A stretch of DNA of 64,000 nucleotides from Fimenecus sp964527585 (GCA_964527585.1 CAZGPE010000005.1:1-64000); one strand, 5' to 3'; positions 27,364-36,180 are shown, numbered from the stretch's first letter. Program-made: numbers and translations. The notes: generated from the sequence alone by a model not told the origin.

Positions 27364-27726
27364 ATGACAAAAAGAGAAATGGTTTGCGTATCCTGCCCTA
27401 TGGGTTGCGCTATAACAGTCGAACTCGATGAAAACAACAATGTTGTATCTGTTACGGGTAATACTTGCCCCAGAGGTGATAAGTATGCCCGTCAGGAATG
27501 TACTCATCCCGAAAGAATGTTGACTTCAACCGTTAAGGTTGAGGGCGGAAAACTTCCCGTTGTTCCCGTTAAGTCGGCAAGTCCTATCCCCAAGGAGATG
27601 CTTTTCGACGCTATGAAAGAGGTTAATAAAGTAACTCTTAAAGCTCCGGTTCATTTCGGAGATACAGCGGTTAAGGATATTCTCGGAACAGGTGTCGATA
27701 TTATTGCAACAAACGAAGTTCTTTAA
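27364..27726 (+). CDS. DUF1667 cysteine-motif protein
   Basis: This 120-residue protein of the DUF1667 family has four cysteines in C-V-S-C-P-M-G-C and N-T-C-P-R-G, consistent with an Fe-S cluster or zinc. It is the small third member of the GlpA-like/oxidoreductase/DUF1667 operon, 3 bp after the previous stop. By position it is probably an electron-transfer subunit. It is followed by a clear terminator. Confidence 0.85.
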   Translation: MTKREMVCVSCPMGCAITVELDENNNVVSVTGNTCPRGDKYARQECTHPERMLTSTVKVEGGKLPVVPVKSASPIPKEMLFDAMKEVNKVTLKAPVHFGDTAVKDILGTGVDIIATNEVL

Positions 27727-27736
27727 TCGAAACAAA

Positions 27737-27770
27737 AAAGAACCGACTGCTTTTTGCGGTCGGTTTCTTT
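27737..27770 (+). terminator. Terminator of the GlpA-like operon
   Basis: AAAGAACCGACTGC and GCGGTCGGTTTCTTT pair around a T5 loop with one wobble and one bulge. The T-rich stretch that would follow is short, so termination may be partial. Confidence 0.75.
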
Positions 27771-27771
27771 A

Positions 27772-27967
27772 GTTTTCGACATAAAATTGTCGAAAACTTT
27801 GGGGTGCGGTTCATTTTTTATACCCTATTAAAGTAGACATGATATGATAATATAATATATATTTATTATATTATTTTTAATAGGGTTCATTTTTTGAACC
27901 GCCGAAGTCTAAAAATTAGACCGCCGAAACCGTTTTTTCAGAAGCCGAAAAACAGTTTTCGACAATT
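27772..27967. repeat. Hairpin-rich element with 13-bp inverted ends (MITE-like)
   Basis: AATTGTCGAAAAC (27785-27797) and GTTTTCGACAATT (27955-27967) are perfect 13-bp inverted repeats about 180 bp apart. Between them are a 10-bp stem CCCTATTAAA/TTTAATAGGG (27823-27832, 27876-27885) around an A/T-rich inner palindrome, a direct repeat GGTTCATTTTTT at 27808 and 27884, and the small hairpin GTCTAAAAATTAGAC. A third GTTTTCGACA at 27772-27781 pairs with the left end. No ORF is present. It occupies most of the 316-bp gap before the RNA methyltransferase gene. Confidence 0.65.
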
Positions 27968-27982
27968 CCGAGCGTAAAATCG

Positions 27983-28011
27983 TTGATTTTTGAACAATAA
28001 AATTATATAAT
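27983..28011 (+). promoter_or_regulatory. Promoter of the RNA methyltransferase gene
   Basis: TTGATT (27983-27988) and TATAAT (28006-28011) are separated by 17 bp and lie about 32 bp before the start codon, just outside the inverted-repeat element. Confidence 0.65.
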
Positions 28012-28042
28012 ATATAAAATTGTCAAAAGGAATAAAATTTTT

Positions 28043-29158
28043 ATGAAAATAAATTTAGTGGCGCCCTGCCTTTTCGGACTTGAAAGTCTTGTAGCGGACG
28101 AATTGAAAAAAATGGATGCTCAGAATGTCAGAGCCGAAAACGGAAGAGTGTTTTTCTCGGGCGATGAAAATATTTTGGCAAGAGCGAATATCCGCTCAAG
28201 ATTTGCCGAGAGAATTTATATTGATATGGGCGAATTCGAAGCTCACAGTTTTGAGGACTTGTTTCAGGGAACCAAGGCTCTCGAATGGGAAAAGTGGATT
28301 TCTCAGTATGATGAATTTCCCGTGAAGGGCTTCAGCGTTAATTCCGACCTTTACAGCGTCAGCGACTGTCAGGCGATTGTTAAAAAAGCGGTTGTCGAAA
28401 GACTTAAAAGCGTTTATAAAATCAATTGGTTTGAAGAAACTGCCGTAAGGCATCAAATCGAATTCACGATTATAAAAAATCAGGTTCATCTTTTGATTGA
28501 TACAACAGGTGCGCCTTTGCATAAGAGGGGATACCGTACCGAAGCGAACGGAGCGCCGATTAAAGAAACTCTCGCTGCGGCGATGTGTTCTCTTTCAAGG
28601 TTGCGTCCGTACCATACAATGTATGATCCAATGTGCGGATCGGGAACGCTTCTGATTGAAGGAGCAATGCTTGTTCATAATATCGCACCCGGACTTCACC
28701 GCCGTTTTTCTGCGGAACGCTTTGAACAGATTGATTTTTCCGTATGGGAGCAGGAGCGTGAACTTGCAAAAAACCTTGAAATTCACGAAAGCGATTTTAA
28801 GGCATACGGTTCCGATATTGACCGTGCATCTCTCGAAATCGCAAGAGCGAACGCTGTCAGAGCGGGAGTCGGAGACTATATCACTCTTCGCCGCTGCGAC
28901 ATAAAAGATTTTGCTCCGGTTACCGAAAGAGGAACGGTTATCTGCAATCCACCATATGGTGAGAGAATGCTCGACACGGGCAAAGTTGCCGAAATAATAA
29001 AGACTATGGGGCGTGTGTTCCCTCAAAAGCACGGTTTCAGTTATTCGGTGATCAGCCCTTCGGAAGATTTTGAAGACCTGTTCGGAAGAAAAGCCGATAA
29101 GCGAAGAAAACTTTACAACGGAATGATAAAATGTCAAATGTATATGTATTTCAAATGA
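28043..29158 (+). CDS. THUMP-domain rRNA N2-guanine methyltransferase (RlmL-like, YpsC type)
   Basis: This 371-residue class I methyltransferase has an N-terminal ferredoxin-like/THUMP RNA-binding half and a C-terminal catalytic domain. The SAM motif is P-M-C-G-S-G-T-L at about residue 196 and the catalytic motif is N-P-P-Y-G-E-R-M near residue 304, which is typical of N2-guanine methyltransferases. It corresponds to B. subtilis YpsC and to the first half of E. coli RlmL, which acts on 23S rRNA. AAAGGAAT precedes the ATG. It is followed after 13 bp by the lipid kinase gene. Confidence 0.88.
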   Translation: MKINLVAPCLFGLESLVADELKKMDAQNVRAENGRVFFSGDENILARANIRSRFAERIYIDMGEFEAHSFEDLFQGTKALEWEKWISQYDEFPVKGFSVNSDLYSVSDCQAIVKKAVVERLKSVYKINWFEETAVRHQIEFTIIKNQVHLLIDTTGAPLHKRGYRTEANGAPIKETLAAAMCSLSRLRPYHTMYDPMCGSGTLLIEGAMLVHNIAPGLHRRFSAERFEQIDFSVWEQERELAKNLEIHESDFKAYGSDIDRASLEIARANAVRAGVGDYITLRRCDIKDFAPVTERGTVICNPPYGERMLDTGKVAEIIKTMGRVFPQKHGFSYSVISPSEDFEDLFGRKADKRRKLYNGMIKCQMYMYFK

Positions 29159-29171
29159 ACGGAGAAATAAA

Positions 29172-30107
29172 ATGAAACATATTTTTATTGTCAATCCTAC
29201 AAGCAGTAAGGGAAAAGAGGTAAAAAAGTTTATTCCGAAGGCGGAAGAGTATATTCAACAACATCCCGAACTCGATGCTGAAATATATGTTACAAAGTTT
29301 TCCGGAGACGGTATGCAGTATGTTAAAAAGTGTGCCGAAACCGGAGAGAAAATCAGGTTTTATGCTTGCGGAGGAGACGGAACTCTTTATGAAGTCGTAA
29401 ACGGTTCGTATAAATATCCGAATACGGAAATTGCGGTTATTCCTCTCGGATCGGGTAATGACTTCATCAGAATATTGGGCAAAAAGGAAGACCTTGTCGA
29501 TATTGATGCTCAGGTTAACGGAACCGTTACCAAATTTGACCTTATCAAAGCGGGCGACAGAGTTGCTATCAATCAGTGCTCGATGGGTCTTGATGCCGAA
29601 ATCTGCGCAAAACAGGCGGATATGAAAAAAATTCCCGGTGTAAACGGCGAAGCGGCATATACGGTATCTCTTTTTTATTGCCTTGCAAAGCGCCTTAATT
29701 CGAATTTTAAGGTAACAATAGACGATGACAAAGTTTACGAAGGAAAAATGCTTTTTTCTCTTTGTGCGAATTCCCGTTGGTACGGCGGTGGATATATGGG
29801 TGCGCCGAAAGCGGTTCCCGACGATGCTTTGCTTGACTGCATTATTGTCAGAAACACCGTAAGCCGTCTCAAACTCGTTACTCTTGTTAACGGATACAAA
29901 AACGGAAAACATCTCGATTGGGAAATAACCAATTTTGTCCGTGGCAAGAAAATGCATATCGAAAGTAAAGAACCTGCGGCGGTAAATGTCGACGGCGAAT
30001 GTCAGTATGTAACGCAGGCAACTTTCGAGATTTTGGAAGGTGCGGCGAATCTTGTTATTCCCACAACCTCGGATTATCTCGAACGCAAGGCGAACGGTAC
30101 TCTTTAA
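29172..30107 (+). CDS. Diacylglycerol-kinase-family lipid kinase (DagK/YegS type)
   Basis: This 311-residue cytoplasmic lipid kinase phosphorylates diacylglycerol or a related lipid. It shows the N-terminal I-V-N-P-T-S-S-K-G, the kinase signature G-G-D-G-T-L-Y-E-V-V-N-G at about residues 74-85, G-S-G-N-D-F near residue 97 and the C-terminal V-N-V-D-G-E. Length is normal for the family. GGAG lies upstream of the start, 13 bp after the methyltransferase gene, so the two are probably cotranscribed. Confidence 0.9.
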   Translation: MKHIFIVNPTSSKGKEVKKFIPKAEEYIQQHPELDAEIYVTKFSGDGMQYVKKCAETGEKIRFYACGGDGTLYEVVNGSYKYPNTEIAVIPLGSGNDFIRILGKKEDLVDIDAQVNGTVTKFDLIKAGDRVAINQCSMGLDAEICAKQADMKKIPGVNGEAAYTVSLFYCLAKRLNSNFKVTIDDDKVYEGKMLFSLCANSRWYGGGYMGAPKAVPDDALLDCIIVRNTVSRLKLVTLVNGYKNGKHLDWEITNFVRGKKMHIESKEPAAVNVDGECQYVTQATFEILEGAANLVIPTTSDYLERKANGTL

Positions 30108-30152
30108 TCAACGCCGATAAGAAAAATCCCTTTGATTTTTCTTAATTAACAG

Positions 30153-30182
30153 TTGACAAATACGGTACAATTTGTGTATAAT
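30153..30182 (+). promoter_or_regulatory. Promoter of tRNA-Thr
   Basis: TTGACA (30153-30158) and TATAAT (30177-30182) are both perfect and separated by 18 bp. They lie 21 bp before the mature tRNA 5' end. Confidence 0.9.
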
Positions 30183-30203
30183 ACATTTTGCGTTATGCAA
30201 AAC

Positions 30204-30279
30204 GCTGCTATGGCTCAGGTGGTAGAGCACATCCTTGGTAAGGATGAGGTCGGCAGTTCGAGTCTGCCTAGCAGCTCCA
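30204..30279 (+). tRNA. tRNA-Thr (anticodon GGT)
   Basis: A complete 76-nt cloverleaf is visible. The acceptor stem is GCTGCTA with TAGCAGC, the D-arm GCTC/GAGC, the anticodon stem CATCC/GGATG with loop TTGGTAA (GGT at 30237-30239), and the T-arm GGCAG/CTGCC with loop TTCGAGT. A discriminator T and an encoded CCA follow. It reads ACC and ACT threonine codons. It has its own promoter and terminator. Confidence 0.97.
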
Positions 30280-30281
30280 GA

Positions 30282-30317
30282 AGAAAAGTTTCACGAAAGT
30301 GGAACTTTTCTTTTTTT
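30282..30317 (+). terminator. Terminator after tRNA-Thr
   Basis: AGAAAAGTTTCAC and GTGGAACTTTTCT pair around a GAAA loop, followed by T7. It starts three bases after the tRNA CCA end. Confidence 0.92.
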
Positions 30318-30505
30318 GTTCCGAAGAGTATGAAAAAAGCAGGAAAGCGGATGCGGTGAAATGCAGAACGATTAACAGATTGAAGTTATTGTGTTTATTT
30401 TTGCACTGACAAATAGATTTCGGCGAATTTTTTTGAGCATTTTCATCAAAAAAATCTTGAAGTTTTTGTTATAATGCTCTAAAATTGATTACGGGAGGCG
30501 ATAAA
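30318..30505. other. Gap between tRNA-Thr and the patatin gene
   Basis: No gene is seen here. The right end carries TGTTATAAT at about 30469-30477, an extended -10 candidate for the patatin gene without a clear -35. Confidence 0.5.
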
Positions 30506-31609
30506 ATGAGACCTTACGGATTGATACTTGCAGGAGGGGGCGCAAAAGGGGCGTACCAAATCGGTGCGTGGAAAGCGCTTATGCAGCTCGGAATAAAAAT
30601 CGAGGCAATAGCCGGTACTTCTATCGGTGCTATCAACGGAGCTTTTATCGCACAGGGTGATTACGAAAAAGCACTCGGTATTTGGGAAGAGGCGGAAGTA
30701 GTAAACGGAATAAATATCGAAACCGAACTCAAATCAACCGAAAACCTTTTTTCATTCAGTAATTTCCCTCAGATATTCAGAGAAATCGTCAAAAACGGCG
30801 GAGTTGATGTCAGCCCCGCAAAACAAATGATTGCGGAAAATATTGACGAACAGGCGGTAAGAAACAGTAATATTCCTTTGGGAATCGTAACTTTTCAGTT
30901 GGGTGGAATGAAGCCGGTGGAACTGTTTGTCGAAGATATGCCCGAGGGAACGCTGATTGATTATCTTATGGCATCGGCACGGTTCCCCGGACTTAACAGA
31001 CAGGGACCGGATCAGTCGCAGTATCTTGACGGCGGAGTTTATGACAATGCACCTATCGGTGTTTTGCGTAAGCGTGGAATAAACCGATTTATCGTTGTGG
31101 ATATTTCAAACATAAAAGGCGTCGGACATAAAGAAGACTTTTCATGTGCGGATATAATTTATATCAGACCTTATGAGCCGAAGGATCTCGGCGCTTCGTT
31201 TGAGTTTGATAAGGAAAGCAATGAAAAGCGTATGCTTATGGGTTATCTCGATACTCAAAAAGCCTTCGGTAAAATTTCTGGCAGAGATTATTATTTTTCC
31301 AATAAGGAATATAAGACGATGCTCTCGGAATACGGGTATGAAGCGTGCGAACAACTCGAAAAATTAGCCCGTGAACTTGAAGTTCCGAGACTTCGTATGT
31401 ATACTCAAAAACAGTTTATGCGGGCATTGACGCTTGCCGAAAATACGCATAAAAGCGATATTGATCATGCGGCTGAAATGCTTGCGAATAAAGTTCCGTC
31501 AATTTTGCAGGACCAGACGAACCGTCTGAAAAACAGATTGAAAAAACTTGAAAAGACATATTCGGCATATACGCTTGCGTATGAAACGATTGAAAAATTC
31601 AACAGTTGA
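30506..31609 (+). CDS. Patatin-like phospholipase (RssA type)
   Basis: This 367-residue patatin-domain lipid acyl hydrolase uses a Ser-Asp dyad. The oxyanion motif is G-G-G-A-K-G-A-Y, the nucleophile sits in G-T-S-I-G, and the catalytic Asp is in L-D-G-G-V-Y. The last 100 residues form a helical, charged extension. No signal peptide is present, so it acts on the inner face of the membrane or in the cytoplasm. The start at 30506 has GGGAGG 8 bases upstream. Its 3' end overlaps the convergent lipoprotein gene by 11 bp. Confidence 0.9.
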   Translation: MRPYGLILAGGGAKGAYQIGAWKALMQLGIKIEAIAGTSIGAINGAFIAQGDYEKALGIWEEAEVVNGINIETELKSTENLFSFSNFPQIFREIVKNGGVDVSPAKQMIAENIDEQAVRNSNIPLGIVTFQLGGMKPVELFVEDMPEGTLIDYLMASARFPGLNRQGPDQSQYLDGGVYDNAPIGVLRKRGINRFIVVDISNIKGVGHKEDFSCADIIYIRPYEPKDLGASFEFDKESNEKRMLMGYLDTQKAFGKISGRDYYFSNKEYKTMLSEYGYEACEQLEKLARELEVPRLRMYTQKQFMRALTLAENTHKSDIDHAAEMLANKVPSILQDQTNRLKNRLKKLEKTYSAYTLAYETIEKFNS

Positions 31610-32084
31610 TTTCGCATAAAAGCGTGATTGATTGAGAGTTTGAATAAACGAAAAAATCGAAGTTTTCCCAAGTGAAAACGAAGGTTGAGTCAATAAAATC
31701 AACCGATTTGGCGCTCAACCCGTTTTTTTCGAACACGGCAGTTATTTCGGAAACTTCTTTGTTGCAAAGCACCGCACACATAACCGTGTAAAAAGAGAAA
31801 ACTTCATCGCTGTTGAGAGGACTTTCGTTTTTTGTTAAAGTTAATTCGCATTTTTCGGCGGTTAGGTTTTCGTTTGCGCTCAAAGTAAGCAAAAAATCGG
31901 GCGAGATAAAGAAAAAATAATCGTTTTCGAGTTTGTAATATGAATCGGGAGCAACCGCCTTTTCTCCGAGTTGCGTATTCAGACGGGAAACGAACTCGTA
32001 AACATCGGTTTCAGCCGATTTCGTACAGGAACAAAGCGTTATTAAAATTGTAATAAAGCAAAGGGTTTTTACGGCGTTTTTCAT
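31599..32084 (-). CDS. Small predicted lipoprotein, unknown function
   Basis: The 161-residue product begins with M-K-N-A-V-K and a hydrophobic segment ending in T-L-C-S-C-T-K-S, which fits a lipoprotein signal peptide with Cys20 or so as the lipidated residue. The mature part is acidic and globular with no domain I recognise. The start at 32084 is chosen because CGGAGATC precedes it; a longer frame from 32126 lacks a ribosome site. It lies divergent from the MacA-like adaptor operon with a short shared upstream region. Confidence 0.65.
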   Translation of the reverse strand: MKNAVKTLCFITILITLCSCTKSAETDVYEFVSRLNTQLGEKAVAPDSYYKLENDYFFFISPDFLLTLSANENLTAEKCELTLTKNESPLNSDEVFSFYTVMCAVLCNKEVSEITAVFEKNGLSAKSVDFIDSTFVFTWENFDFFVYSNSQSITLLCEINC

Positions 32085-32142
32085 TAGTTGATCTCCGTTC
32101 GTAAAGTTAATAAAATGTTTACACAAAGAAATGGAAAAGTGT

Positions 32143-32170
32143 AGTAAAATATATTCGTCAATATTTTACT
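32143..32170. promoter_or_regulatory. Inverted repeat upstream of the MacA-like operon (candidate operator)
   Basis: AGTAAAATAT (32143-32152) and ATATTTTACT (32161-32170) are a perfect 10-bp inverted repeat with an 8-bp spacer, 37 bp before the adaptor start and within the divergent promoter region. It may be a regulator binding site or a hairpin in the leader. Confidence 0.55.
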
Positions 32171-32206
32171 CTATGTTCAAAAATATAAAAGAAAGTGGTT
32201 TTTACT

Positions 32207-33784
32207 GTGCTTAAGAAATTCAAAAAGATGACAAGGGCAAAGCAAATAGGAACTGTTATTGTTTCAGTGCTCATTTTAGCACTTATAGTTTATGTTGTTT
32301 ACAACAATTTTAAGCCCGAACCGTTGGGTGAATACAATATCACGGAAATTAAATATTCGGATATTCAGTCAACATACGAAACAAAAGGAACCGTTGTTTC
32401 GGATAATACTCAAACATATACCGCTTTAAGTGGCGTAAAAGTAAAAACGGTTAATGTAAGTGTAGGAGAAAATGTCAAAGAAGGCGATATACTTGCCGAA
32501 TTCGATGTGTCTCCTCTCGCAGCGACTCTTAATGAGTATAAAACCGCTTACAATAAGGCTCTTGCGGCATATAACGAGTCGTTATCTTCAATAAGTACGG
32601 CAAATCAGAATAAAAACAGTGCCAATGCTCAAATCGCTCAGCTTGACAGCGAAATCGCTCAACTTCAGAAAGAGATTGATGCGGCACAGAGTGTAACTTC
32701 ACCTGATGTTTCCGTTCCCGAATATTCTCAGGAAGAAATTGCGGCGATTATCGAAAAACTTCAAAACGGCGGATTTACTCAGGAAGAAATAGATGCGATT
32801 ATCGCTTCTTTGAGAAATCAGGCGGGAAATGTTTCGAGAGATGATATTGAGCAGGCGATTGAAAACGCAACCGCAACAAAACGCCTTGAACTTTCGCAGA
32901 AACAGTCTCAAAAACAGCTTCTCGAAACGCAGATTTCACTTTATGAAGCTCAGACGGATGATACGGCTTCGTCGATTTATAAAAATGTGATGGAGCAGAA
33001 AAAAGCCGATTACGAAAATTACAAAGCAATGGTCGAGTCTATGAAAAAAGGCTGGGTTGCTTCATCGGACGGACTTGTAACTCAGGTTAATCTTGTTGCG
33101 GGTGAAATTTTCGTGCCGTCTAATGCAAGCTCAACTTCAACTGACCTTTCGTCTCTTTTGGGATATGTGTCGGGAGACAGCGATACAAGTGCCGTTTTAA
33201 GTGATATTATCGGCAGTGTTTCTTCTCAGAACACATCTTCGGGTGTCGGAATTACCGTTGAAAACACGAATGAGTTCGTTGCCGAATTCTCAGTCGGAAA
33301 ATATGATATTCTCAATATAAAAGTCGGTCAGAAAGTTACCGTTTCTTCTTTGGGAAGTGAATATGACGGTGAGGTTATTTATGTAAGCGCAACCGCAAAC
33401 TCTTCGTCGTCGCTTGACATCAGCGCAATCGCTTCGACATTTACCGGAAGTTCGACTTCGTCTTCAAGCGGTGCTCTTGTAAGAATTAAAATAACAAATC
33501 CCGACGAAAAAATCATCATAGGATTTGATGTCGATGTTAAAATCAATACTCAGAAATATGAAAATGTACTCGCTCTTCCGATTGATGCGGTTGTAACCGA
33601 GGATGGAATTAACTATGTCTATGTCGTAAACGAAGACAATGAAGTTTCAAAGCGTGAAATCACAGTCGGTGTTTACTCGGATGATTATTACGAACTTCTT
33701 TCGGGTGTGGAAGCGGGAGAGAAAGTTGTAGATAATCCCAAGACTTCGCTTGCCGAAGGCGACGAAATCGCAATTAGAAAATAA
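32207..33784 (+). CDS. MacA/HlyD-type membrane-fusion adaptor
   Basis: This 525-residue adaptor has an N-terminal transmembrane anchor (about residues 13-33), a lipoyl-like half motif (V-K-T-V-N-V-S-V-G-E-N-V-K-E-G-D), a long Gln/Ala-rich coiled coil (about 95-270), then beta-barrel and membrane-proximal domains. In Gram-positives such proteins link an ABC exporter to the cell envelope. The GTG at 32207 is used because AAAGTGG lies 8 bases upstream. It is followed directly by a MacB-type permease, but the usual separate ATPase gene is not here. Confidence 0.87.
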   Translation: MLKKFKKMTRAKQIGTVIVSVLILALIVYVVYNNFKPEPLGEYNITEIKYSDIQSTYETKGTVVSDNTQTYTALSGVKVKTVNVSVGENVKEGDILAEFDVSPLAATLNEYKTAYNKALAAYNESLSSISTANQNKNSANAQIAQLDSEIAQLQKEIDAAQSVTSPDVSVPEYSQEEIAAIIEKLQNGGFTQEEIDAIIASLRNQAGNVSRDDIEQAIENATATKRLELSQKQSQKQLLETQISLYEAQTDDTASSIYKNVMEQKKADYENYKAMVESMKKGWVASSDGLVTQVNLVAGEIFVPSNASSTSTDLSSLLGYVSGDSDTSAVLSDIIGSVSSQNTSSGVGITVENTNEFVAEFSVGKYDILNIKVGQKVTVSSLGSEYDGEVIYVSATANSSSSLDISAIASTFTGSSTSSSSGALVRIKITNPDEKIIIGFDVDVKINTQKYENVLALPIDAVVTEDGINYVYVVNEDNEVSKREITVGVYSDDYYELLSGVEAGEKVVDNPKTSLAEGDEIAIRK

Positions 33785-33799
33785 GGCAGGTGTCGGCTG

Positions 33800-35041
33800 T
33801 TGAATATCAGAGAAAATATCAGAATAGCAATATTCAGCATCAAGACCAATCTTATGCGTTCGTTGCTTACAATGCTCGGAATAATAATCGGTGTCGCATC
33901 CGTTATTGCGGTAATTACAGTCGGTAACGGCGGCAGAGATTATATTGTCGGAATGATAAAAGAAATGGGATCAAGCGCAATAACAATCGGTGTTGATGCG
34001 ACTATCGCTTCGAATTCGGACTATATAACCGATGCCGATTTGGAAGCAATAAAGGCGCTTGATTCTGTTGAATATGTTTCGCCTATGGTTATGACAATGG
34101 GAACCCTGAGTACCGATACGCAGACCGGAATCGGTATCGCAATCGGCGGAAGCGAAGAAATGCGATATGTTATGAGCCGTGAATGTGTTTACGGCAGATA
34201 TTATACCGCAGCCGAAGCGGATTCCGGAAAAGCGGTATGTGTAATCGACACTTCAACCGCACTTCAGTTTTTCGGTAAAAAAGACTGTGTAGGCGAATAT
34301 ATTAATTTGTCGGTAAACGATATAACAACAAGTATTAAAATAATCGGTGTAACCGATATGGCAAGTACATTCGGCTCCGACTCCGAAGAAATGATGGAGT
34401 CGATGCAGGCAATGGGAGGTTCTTCTTTGTCGGGCGGTATGATTATGATACCGACCAAACTTGCAACGAATATCGTAGGTATGAGCGACAGATACGATAC
34501 GATTTACATTATCGCAAGTGATGAGAACGATCTCGATGCTGCGGGAAATGCGGCGCTTAACCGTATCAGAGCAAGGCATAACAACTATGATAAAGACTGT
34601 TACCTTGTTACAAATCTCGCAACATATATTGACTTGCTTGATACAGTAATAAATGTATTTACGATTTTTATCGCTGCGGTAAGTGCGATTTCGCTTATTG
34701 TAGGCGGTATCGGAGTTATGAACATAATGCTTGTCTCGATAACCGAGAGGACAAGGGAAATCGGTATAAGAAAGGCTTTGGGAGCGAAAACCTCGACAAT
34801 CCTCTTCCAGTTCTTAACGGAGTCGATAATCCTTTGTGTAATCGGCGGTGCGATAGGTTTGTTGCTAGGCGTCGCCGGAGCTGCGTTTGTTTCGTCGATT
34901 ATGAACATACCTCTTTCGGTTAAGTTCTCAACCGTTGCGCTTGCAATCGGCTTCTCAACGGCAATCGGTGTGATTTTCGGAGTTTATCCCGCAAAGCGTG
35001 CCGCAAAAATGCCGCCGATTGAGGCTTTGCGAAGAGACTGA
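33800..35041 (+). CDS. MacB/FtsX-type ABC transporter permease
   Basis: This 413-residue permease has one N-terminal transmembrane segment (about 20-42), a large extracellular domain (MacB_PCD type), and three C-terminal segments containing G-G-I-G-V-M-N-I-M-L-V-S-I-T-E-R-T-R-E-I-G-I-R-K-A split across the family motif. It starts at TTG 33800 with GCAGGTG 7 bases upstream. These permeases work with an LolD/MacB-type ATPase. None is encoded in the 15 bp separating it from the adaptor or downstream, so the ATPase must come from elsewhere in the genome. Confidence 0.9.
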   Translation: MNIRENIRIAIFSIKTNLMRSLLTMLGIIIGVASVIAVITVGNGGRDYIVGMIKEMGSSAITIGVDATIASNSDYITDADLEAIKALDSVEYVSPMVMTMGTLSTDTQTGIGIAIGGSEEMRYVMSRECVYGRYYTAAEADSGKAVCVIDTSTALQFFGKKDCVGEYINLSVNDITTSIKIIGVTDMASTFGSDSEEMMESMQAMGGSSLSGGMIMIPTKLATNIVGMSDRYDTIYIIASDENDLDAAGNAALNRIRARHNNYDKDCYLVTNLATYIDLLDTVINVFTIFIAAVSAISLIVGGIGVMNIMLVSITERTREIGIRKALGAKTSTILFQFLTESIILCVIGGAIGLLLGVAGAAFVSSIMNIPLSVKFSTVALAIGFSTAIGVIFGVYPAKRAAKMPPIEALRRD

Positions 35042-35062
35042 TTTTTCAAAATATATAAATTT

Positions 35063-35120
35063 AAGCGAACATAATCCGCTGTTTATCGCTTGCGGAGTTT
35101 ATGTTCGCTTTTGCTTTTTT
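35063..35120 (+). terminator. Terminator of the adaptor-permease operon
   Basis: AAGCGAACATAA (35063-35074) and TTATGTTCGCTT (35099-35110) form a 12-bp perfect stem, with more pairing inside the loop, followed by T-rich sequence. Confidence 0.88.
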
Positions 35121-35141
35121 TGACGAAAATTTAATAAAGTC

Positions 35142-35170
35142 TTGAAAAATCAAAAAAATAACAGTATAAT
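35142..35170 (+). promoter_or_regulatory. Promoter of the PHP-domain gene
   Basis: TTGAAA (35142-35147) and TATAAT (35165-35170) are separated by 17 bp. The implied leader before the TTG start at 35277 is about 100 nt. Confidence 0.75.
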
Positions 35171-35276
35171 ATTTATGTAGTATATTGCGGTTTTATGCGC
35201 TCAAAATCACATAAAAATCAATTTATTACTTTTGTACGAATATATGATATGTTAATTGTTTAGAGGAGGAAGAAAA

Positions 35277-36158
35277 TTGAACGGAGATTTACATTGTCAT
35301 ACTAAACTTTCGGACGGTTCTCTCGGTATTGAAGATTTGATTATTTTGGCTAAAAAAAGAGGACTTACAACTATTGCGATTACCGACCATGACTGCCTTG
35401 CCGGTACGGTCAGAGGAAAAATTATAGGTGAGAGATACGGGGTACAGGTTATCCCCGGAGTTGAGCTGTCTGCAAATGACATTGAAACCGGAAAAAAAGT
35501 TCATATTCTTTGCTATCTCAGTGATATGCCTGCCCGTCTTGAAGGACTTTGCCACAGAAATTCCTTGGCAAGAAAGAAAGCGGCACATATTATGATGCTT
35601 CATGTTGCCAAGAGATACCCTATAACAACGGAGTTTATCGTTAAATGCGCAACCGGTTCTACAAATGTCTATAAACAGCATATAATGCAGGCACTTATGG
35701 AGTCGGGATATACAACTTCCATATACGGCGATCTTTATAACGAACTGTTCTCCGAGGAATCGGAAAACAATATTCTCGTCAGCCCGAAGTATCCGGATGT
35801 CGAAGAAGTAATTAACGCTATTCACGAAGCAGGCGGTATTGCCGTACTTGCCCATCCGTATATGTTCGATAATCTCGATTCGATTCCGAGAATGATCGAG
35901 TGCGGACTTGACGGCATCGAAGTATGGCATCCGAGTGCCGATGAGCAGCAACAGGAAGAACTTAAGAAAATCGCAACCAAGAATAAATTGCTTATGACGG
36001 GCGGAACCGATTTCCACGGATTGTATAATTCGCAAACGATTTCAATCGGTGATTACGGTACTCCCGATGATGCGATTTCTAAACTTTTGGGATACAAAGC
36101 AAAACAAAAGAGACTTCTCAGAAAGGCTCAAAAACTCGCAGCGGAAGAAAATGCCTGA
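35277..36158 (+). CDS. PHP-domain metal-dependent phosphoesterase
   Basis: This 293-residue PHP-fold protein belongs to the TrpH/YciV-type phosphoesterases, whose characterised members are 3',5'-nucleotide phosphatases or RNases that use a trinuclear metal site. Metal ligands are visible in D-L-H-C-H-T, T-D-H-D-C and V-L-A-H-P-Y. The start is TTG 35277, six bases after GAGGAGGA. Eight charged residues make the C-terminal tail strongly basic. It is followed after 22 bp by a gene of unknown function, probably in one operon. Confidence 0.88.
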   Translation: MNGDLHCHTKLSDGSLGIEDLIILAKKRGLTTIAITDHDCLAGTVRGKIIGERYGVQVIPGVELSANDIETGKKVHILCYLSDMPARLEGLCHRNSLARKKAAHIMMLHVAKRYPITTEFIVKCATGSTNVYKQHIMQALMESGYTTSIYGDLYNELFSEESENNILVSPKYPDVEEVINAIHEAGGIAVLAHPYMFDNLDSIPRMIECGLDGIEVWHPSADEQQQEELKKIATKNKLLMTGGTDFHGLYNSQTISIGDYGTPDDAISKLLGYKAKQKRLLRKAQKLAAEENA

Positions 36159-36180
36159 TAAAATACCTACGGAGGTTTTT

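Noticed and set aside
30153..30359. 68-codon plus-strand ORF over tRNA-Thr
   Set aside because: It spans the tRNA promoter, the tRNA and its terminator, so it is not a gene.
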